Translations under genes and position numbers: made by a program
Notes under the pieces: generated by a model
Seen by the model: the letters and a program-made list of their open reading frames with translations, nothing else
Database searches by the model: none
Told to the model about the DNA's origin: nothing
In this document: positions 4,918-8,805 of the stretch, in pieces
How positions within the stretch are numbered: the stretch's first letter is position 1
Layout: every line of letters begins with the position of its first letter
From: an uncultured Actinomycetes bacterium
GTDB taxonomy: Bacteria; Actinomycetota; Actinomycetes; S36-B12
Direction of reading: 5' to 3'
Assembly (NCBI GenBank): GCA_913061025.1
Contig: CAJXUJ010000042.1
Coordinates: 1 to 8,805, forward strand
DNA length: 8,805 bases

Positions 4918-5937
4918 GTGGCGCCGATCCCTGGACTCATCGATCGGCGCCCGCAGGTGAGCATCGATCAGATCCTCGCCGATCTGGTTCCACCACCCCA
5001 CTTCCGCAACGTCGGCTTCGACACCTACGTTCCCGGTGACCCGACGCAAGAGGCCGCGGTAGCCGCACTGCGAGCGTTCTCCGAGCGAATCGGCAAACCC
5101 AGCACGCCCAAGCGAGGATTCTTTCGGCGATCGGCGCCGCCCGAGGGACGGGCGGGTGTGTATCTCGACGGCGGATTCGGCGTTGGCAAGACCCACCTGC
5201 TGGCATCGCTGTGGCGCAGTGTCGACGGTCCCAAGACCTACGGAACTTTCGTGGAGTACACCAACCTGGTGGGGCTTTTGGGGTTCCGGCAAGCCGTCGA
5301 GGTCCTCAAGGTCAACCGATTGGTGTGCATCGACGAGTTCGAGCTCGACGACCCCGGCGACACCGTCTTGATGTCAACACTGCTGGGCCAATTGGTCGAT
5401 GCGGGCGTATTTCTTGCCGCTACCTCCAACACTCTTCCCGAGAAGTTGGGGGAGGGGCGCTTCGCCGCGGAGGACTTCCTGCGCGAGATTCAAGGGTTGT
5501 CCGCCCACTTCGATGTGCTGCGGATCGACGGGGAGGACTACCGGCACCGTGGGGCGCCCGATGCGCCCGCACCTATGACCACTGAGCAGGTCGAGCAAGC
5601 GGTGGCGAAGACCCCCGGGGCCACCCTCGATCACTTCAGTGACCTCATGCGTTTCCTGCCAGAGGTCCACCCGTCGCAGTACGGCGCGCTCGTAGACGGA
5701 ATACCCCTCGTTGGACTCGAGGAAGTCCGGACTCTGAGCGACCAAGCCCAGGCGTTGCGACTGGTCGTTCTCGTTGACCGCCTCTATGACCGAGATGTTC
5801 CGGTCGTAGCCAGTGGCGTCCCCTTGGACCGGCTCTTCTCCGAGCCACTGCTCAAGGGCGGCTACCGCAAGAAGTATTTCCGAGCTATCTCGAGGATCGT
5901 GGCGTTGGCCCGAGAAGGCCAAGAATCATCGGTTTAG
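4918..5937 (+). CDS. zapE: Cell division protein ZapE (AFG1-like AAA+ ATPase)
   Basis: A 339-residue cytosolic AAA+-type ATPase. Walker A is G85-GFGVGKT-92 with K91, Walker B is LVCIDEF with D139 and E140, and a sensor-1 asparagine is N171 in 'AATSNTLPEKL'. The stretch 'FELDDPGDTVLMSTLLGQLVDAGVFLAATSNT' (split here by position, about 141-172) is characteristic of the AFG1/ZapE family, as is the C-terminal 'YDRDVPVVASGVPL...LF' region near 284-305. In E. coli ZapE acts on the Z ring late in division; in actinomycetes the role is not well worked out. Length is normal. The start GTG 4918 has no Shine-Dalgarno but is preceded by a leaderless -10 box. Upstream is the cell wall Rpf-like protein and 3 nt downstream begins the small GlsB-type membrane protein. 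Confidence 0.9.
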   Translation: MAPIPGLIDRRPQVSIDQILADLVPPPHFRNVGFDTYVPGDPTQEAAVAALRAFSERIGKPSTPKRGFFRRSAPPEGRAGVYLDGGFGVGKTHLLASLWRSVDGPKTYGTFVEYTNLVGLLGFRQAVEVLKVNRLVCIDEFELDDPGDTVLMSTLLGQLVDAGVFLAATSNTLPEKLGEGRFAAEDFLREIQGLSAHFDVLRIDGEDYRHRGAPDAPAPMTTEQVEQAVAKTPGATLDHFSDLMRFLPEVHPSQYGALVDGIPLVGLEEVRTLSDQAQALRLVVLVDRLYDRDVPVVASGVPLDRLFSEPLLKGGYRKKYFRAISRIVALAREGQESSV

Positions 5938-5940
5938 TGG

Positions 5941-6213
5941 TTGGATGCTGGTGTGGAAATCGACAGCATCCTCTCCGGCCTCGGTGCCGGCATCGTTATC
6001 GGTCTTATCGCCCGGATCCTGGTTCCGAGCATGCAGCCCATCGGCTGTCTCATGACCATCCTCTTGGGCGTCGTGGGTGGCGCGGCCGGCGGCCTTATCG
6101 GGTCGGCTGCAGGCTGGGGTTTCTGGCTCACCTTCGCCACCCAGATCGTGATCGCTGCGATCCTCGTCGCCATCGTCGCCGCGCTGTTCCGCAAAGGTGA
6201 ACCGGGGTCCTAG
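5941..6213 (+). CDS. GlsB/YeaQ/YmgE family stress-response membrane protein
   Basis: A 90-residue very hydrophobic protein with three segments: about residues 10-28 (ILSGLGAGIVIGLIARILV), 34-58 (IGCLMTILLGVVGGAAGG and on) and 61-83 (FWLTFATQIVIAAILVAIV). The 'G..G...G.iA..l.P...p.G...t.llG..Ga..Gg..g' pattern is that of the transglycosylase-associated (GlsB/YeaQ) family of inner-membrane proteins linked to stress responses; biochemical function is unknown. The TTG at 5941 begins 3 nt after the zapE stop; GTG 5953 (MEIDSIL) is an equally possible start, and neither has a clear Shine-Dalgarno. Tight spacing suggests co-transcription with zapE. A weak 5-bp hairpin (6204-6208 with 6215-6219) overlaps the stop. 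Confidence 0.8.
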   Translation: MDAGVEIDSILSGLGAGIVIGLIARILVPSMQPIGCLMTILLGVVGGAAGGLIGSAAGWGFWLTFATQIVIAAILVAIVAALFRKGEPGS

Positions 6214-6269
6214 TACCCCACTTCGCCTAGACATAGGGAGTTTTCGGGTAATCGGGGCCTGTATCTGTT

Positions 6270-6281
6270 AGGGATGAGCCC
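6270..6281 (+). promoter_or_regulatory. Shine-Dalgarno of the Vgb-like propeller gene
   Basis: AGGG (6270-6273) lies 8 nt before ATG 6282 and supports that start. The 68-nt gap after the GlsB-type gene has no strong terminator; a TATCTG at 6262 could be part of a promoter, but I cannot pair it with a good -35. Confidence 0.5.
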
Positions 6282-7919
6282 ATGATTCGAAACGGAACGA
6301 AGCTTGGACATAAGGCGATCGCGCTCGCTGCCAGCGCCGCCCTTGCTGCCGGCAGCATCGTGGCAACCGCCTCCACGGCGACCGCCGCTCCTGGAGACGT
6401 CACTCAGTTCCCCCTAGGGGACTCTACGAACGGCATAGCCGAGGGCCCGGCCGGGAATCTGTGGGTGACCGTGGAGAACGGGGTCATCGCGAAGGTGTCT
6501 CTCGACGGGACTTCCATCGGCTATCAGACGAACACAACGCCAGGTGCAATCGCTGCTGGTCCCGATGGCTACATGTGGTTCACGAATAAAGCGGCGGCCC
6601 AAATCGGCAAGATCTCGCCGGAGGGCGCTGTCCAGTTGTACTCCAGCAATGCCACTGATCGCGCTGAAGACATCACACTTGGGCTCGACGGGAATATGTG
6701 GTTCACCGTTCCTGATACGCAGCAAGTAGGCAAGATCACTTCCAGTGGGGCTGTGACGTTGTACAACACCGGTGGCATTGGTATGGACTGGATCACCCCG
6801 GGCCCTGAAGGAAGCAACCGCGTCTACGTCGCGAGCGGGACCGTGAACAAGCTCGGGATCGTCACCTCGAACGGAACCTTCTCGGAGATTGACGGCCCTC
6901 TCGGTGGTGCGAATACGTTCGACATTCAACTGATCAATGATCAGGTGTGGTTCACCTCAGGCAACACCGTCTTCGCCTCACTCACTCGCTTGGTGAATGA
7001 TCGTGGCTTCACCCAGGTCTCGAACCCGACATTGGGTAGCCCCCTGACCATTGGCATCGGGGCTGGCGGCACCATGTGGACGGGGAATTTTGCTCCTCCA
7101 GCCGTGAGCCACGTGACCACCGGCGGTGACGTGGTAGCGACCTACCCCCTAACCAATCCCGCTAAGGGCCTATTGCAGGCAAAGGACGGGAATGTCTGGG
7201 CGATCATCGACGACGGTGTCACTCGCATCTTGACGGGCGTTGTGCCGACGTCCTCAGCTGCTCCGGCGATCAACTATCCCTCGTCGACTATCGAGCCCCC
7301 TGTTCCGCCTGCTGCTGGAACACCGATGACGGCGACGAATGGATCGTGGAATTACATGCCGACGAGCTACTCCTATCAGTGGCAGGCGTGCACGACCACG
7401 GATGCCAGCACGTGCACCGACATACCCGGCGCCACCGCGCAGGCCTACACGGTCGCTACGACGGATGTGGGTAAGTACATCCGGGTGGGCGTGAAGGCCA
7501 GCAACCTGAACGGTCCGTCCGAGACGGCCTACAGCGGCACGGTGGCCACGGGTGCCGCGCCGGCTCCAGCTCCGAGCCCGAATCCGAATCCGGCACCTGC
7601 GACGGGCGCGGAGGCACTGATCGGTAACGGTGTGATGATGGAGCTCGATGCTCCGGTGAAGCAAAAGCGCAAGAAGCGCAAGCTCTACGAGGTCTATTTC
7701 ACTGCGACTGATGTCCAGGGTTCGGTGGTGTTCGAGTTCTCCAAGCGGGGCCGCACCAAGACCAAGACGGTCGCGATTCAAGATGGCGTGGCGGAGTACC
7801 GATGGAAGACCCCGAGGAAGTGGCGCAAGGGTCGCACCACGGTCACGGCGACGTTCGTGCCGTCAGCTGGTTCGCCTTACACGGCAGCCGAGGTTCGCGA
7901 CCGGGTTCGCATTCGGTAG
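6282..7919 (+). CDS. Exported Vgb-like seven-bladed propeller with Ig-like and basic C-terminal domains
   Basis: A 545-residue predicted secreted protein. Residues 1-36 are a signal peptide ending near 'TATAA'. Residues about 40-320 contain seven repeats of the type 'I..GPDG.MWFT.....IGKIS..G', beginning with NGIAEG, GAIAAG, EDITLG, DWITPG, FDIQLI, LTIGIG and KGLLQA: a complete seven-bladed propeller like virginiamycin B lyase (Vgb). The His-rich sites expected of a true lyase are missing, so antibiotic cleavage is unlikely; a binding or scaffold role is more probable. Residues about 325-425 form an Ig-like module of a common actinobacterial type ('YSYQWQAC', 'IPGATAQAY', 'GKYIRVGVKASN') with C370 and C378. 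A Pro-rich linker (about 426-442) leads to a C-terminal domain resembling bacterial Ig-like Big_3_5 domains but exceptionally rich in Lys and Arg, fit to bind anionic cell wall polymers. Alternative: an adhesin. Confidence 0.75.
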   Translation: MIRNGTKLGHKAIALAASAALAAGSIVATASTATAAPGDVTQFPLGDSTNGIAEGPAGNLWVTVENGVIAKVSLDGTSIGYQTNTTPGAIAAGPDGYMWFTNKAAAQIGKISPEGAVQLYSSNATDRAEDITLGLDGNMWFTVPDTQQVGKITSSGAVTLYNTGGIGMDWITPGPEGSNRVYVASGTVNKLGIVTSNGTFSEIDGPLGGANTFDIQLINDQVWFTSGNTVFASLTRLVNDRGFTQVSNPTLGSPLTIGIGAGGTMWTGNFAPPAVSHVTTGGDVVATYPLTNPAKGLLQAKDGNVWAIIDDGVTRILTGVVPTSSAAPAINYPSSTIEPPVPPAAGTPMTATNGSWNYMPTSYSYQWQACTTTDASTCTDIPGATAQAYTVATTDVGKYIRVGVKASNLNGPSETAYSGTVATGAAPAPAPSPNPNPAPATGAEALIGNGVMMELDAPVKQKRKKRKLYEVYFTATDVQGSVVFEFSKRGRTKTKTVAIQDGVAEYRWKTPRKWRKGRTTVTATFVPSAGSPYTAAEVRDRVRIR

Positions 7920-7933
7920 GACACGTCTCATGG

Positions 7934-7967
7934 CAAGGGGCCCCGGGATTCCACCCGGGGCCCTTTG
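7934..7967 (+). terminator. Strong intrinsic terminator after the propeller gene
   Basis: Fourteen pairs (7934-7947 with 7954-7967, one G-T) enclose the loop ATTCCA; the core is GGGGCCCCGGG against CCCGGGGCCC. The 3' arm ends in TTTG and continues CTTTGGG, so the T tract is short and interrupted. It starts 15 nt after the stop codon and ends 21 nt before the next gene, cleanly separating the two. Being near-symmetrical it could also act on the other strand (AAAG runs give T runs), but no minus-strand gene needs it. Confidence 0.85.
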
Positions 7968-7976
7968 CTTTGGGCA

Positions 7977-7982
7977 TACGGT
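7977..7982 (+). promoter_or_regulatory. Leaderless -10 box (TACGGT) of the oxidoreductase gene
   Basis: TACGGT is followed by six bases (GCTCCC) and then ATG 7989, with no Shine-Dalgarno, again the leaderless arrangement. It begins 10 nt after the terminator hairpin, so this gene must start its own transcript; the -35 region would fall inside the terminator. Confidence 0.5.
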
Positions 7983-7988
7983 GCTCCC

Positions 7989-8805
7989 ATGAGCGCTAAC
8001 CGACAAATCACGCTTGCCAAGCGACCCGAAGGCAGCGTTGATCACAGTTGTTTCGCCGAGAACGAGGCCACAACTCCGACCCCTGGACCCAGCGAGGCAC
8101 TAGGCAAGGTCGAGTGGCTCTCCATTGACCCCACGATCCGTATGTGGATGGCGATGGACACCTATCTGCCCGCCATTGAAATCGGCGCTCCCATCCGCAG
8201 CGCAGGTCTCACTCGAGTTGTGGAGTCCACGAACCCGAACCTCGCGGTCGGAACTCTCGTCTTCAATACTCCGGGATGGCAGGAGTACGCGCTTGTCTCC
8301 GAACGCGATCAGGTTGTTCCTGACGGGGTAGATCCCACCGCTGCGCTCAGCATCTTCGGCATCACCGGCATCACCGCTTACTTCGGCCTACTCGACATCG
8401 GGCAAGTCAAGGAGGGGGAGACGGTCGTCATTTCCGGTGCTGCTGGATCCACCGGCTCGATCGCAGGGCAGATCGCCAAGATCAAAGGGTGTCGAGTGAT
8501 CGGCATAGCCGGGACCGAGGAGAAGTGCCGTTGGCTAACCGACGAGCTTGGCTTCGATGCCGCAGTCAACTACCGAGATGAGAACGTCGGCCGGGCTCTT
8601 CGGGAGCACTGTCCACATGGCATCGACGTGTACTTCGACAACGTGGGCGGCGACATCCTTGAGGCGGCAATCGGCAACCTCGCCTTGCGCGGTCGGATCG
8701 TCTTGTGTGGCGCCATCAGTCAGTACAACGACGACGCCCCGGCGCCTGGACCCCGCAACCTCTCAGCACTCATCTCCAAGCGGGGCCGGATGGAGGGGTT
8801 CATCG
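7989..8805 (+). CDS. NADP-dependent MDR oxidoreductase (zinc-free), 3' end cut by window
   Basis: The first 272 codons of a cytosolic medium-chain dehydrogenase/reductase of the zinc-independent group that includes leukotriene B4 12-hydroxydehydrogenase/prostaglandin reductase and bacterial YncB (CurA). Members reduce the double bond of enones with NADPH. Visible are the N-terminal catalytic-domain pattern 'VEWLSIDPTIRMWM', then 'GTLVFNTPGWQEYALV', then 'FGITGITAYFGLLDIGQVKEGE' by position about 118-139, the nucleotide-binding AAGSTG at 151-156, and 'GIDVYFDNVGGDILEAA'. The zinc-binding residues of alcohol dehydrogenases are absent. About 65-75 C-terminal residues are probably missing. ATG 7989 matches the family's usual beginning ('NRQITLAKRPEG') and has a leaderless -10 box 6 nt before it. 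Substrate is unknown. Confidence 0.9.
   Translation, partial: MSANRQITLAKRPEGSVDHSCFAENEATTPTPGPSEALGKVEWLSIDPTIRMWMAMDTYLPAIEIGAPIRSAGLTRVVESTNPNLAVGTLVFNTPGWQEYALVSERDQVVPDGVDPTAALSIFGITGITAYFGLLDIGQVKEGETVVISGAAGSTGSIAGQIAKIKGCRVIGIAGTEEKCRWLTDELGFDAAVNYRDENVGRALREHCPHGIDVYFDNVGGDILEAAIGNLALRGRIVLCGAISQYNDDAPAPGPRNLSALISKRGRMEGFI

Noticed and set aside
6204..6219. Hairpin over the GlsB-type stop codon as a terminator
   Set aside because: Only five pairs and no T tract; too weak to call.
6282..7919. Call as virginiamycin B lyase (streptogramin resistance)
   Set aside because: Propeller repeats match, but the expected catalytic histidines are not seen and the protein is exported with extra domains.

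Overview
The window looks like a chromosomal segment of an actinomycete-type (Actinomycetota) bacterium. Overall GC is roughly 60%. The tRNA-Pro gene does not encode its CCA end. Starts are a mix of ATG, GTG and TTG, and several genes lack a Shine-Dalgarno but carry a TANNNT box 6-7 nt before the start codon, the usual leaderless arrangement in this phylum. The families present (Rpf-like lysozyme-fold protein, small four-cysteine secreted protein, HIRAN-like small protein) fit the same group. I cannot place it below phylum. No phage, integrase, intact transposase or CRISPR array is visible.

Layout, left to right. (1) The 3' two thirds of a tRNA-Pro(GGG), closed by a strong hairpin. (2) A PhyH-type Fe(II)/2-oxoglutarate dioxygenase, followed 31 nt later by a 38-codon zinc-ribbon microprotein too short for ordinary gene callers. 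(3) On the minus strand, three short genes 22-27 nt apart, read from 2500 down to 1459: a two-TM membrane protein, a HIRAN-like protein and a four-cysteine exported protein. Their promoter region has a leaderless -10 box and an inverted repeat. (4) Divergent from it, an exported right-handed beta-helix protein with about seven 27-residue repeats, each carrying a conserved Asp-Glu or Glu-Glu pair. (5) A roughly 350-nt non-coding gap with an unusual cluster of ATGTC repeats and inverted repeats that may be a relic of a small mobile element. (6) A run of plus-strand genes: an Rpf/transglycosylase-like exported protein, the ZapE (AFG1-like) ATPase and a GlsB/YeaQ-type membrane protein. (7) An exported seven-bladed Vgb-like propeller with an Ig-like module and a very basic C-terminal domain, followed by a strong terminator. 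(8) The first 272 codons of a zinc-free NADP-dependent MDR oxidoreductase, cut by the window edge.

Functionally the window is rich in envelope and secreted proteins: four predicted exported proteins, two small membrane proteins and one divisome-associated ATPase. The Rpf-like protein and ZapE lie side by side and both relate to cell wall growth or division, but ZapE seems to have its own leaderless promoter. The dioxygenase and the oxidoreductase are metabolic genes with no pathway partner in view. The least ordinary items are the acidic-ladder beta-helix protein, the zinc-ribbon microprotein tucked behind the dioxygenase, and the repeat cluster near 3886-3985.
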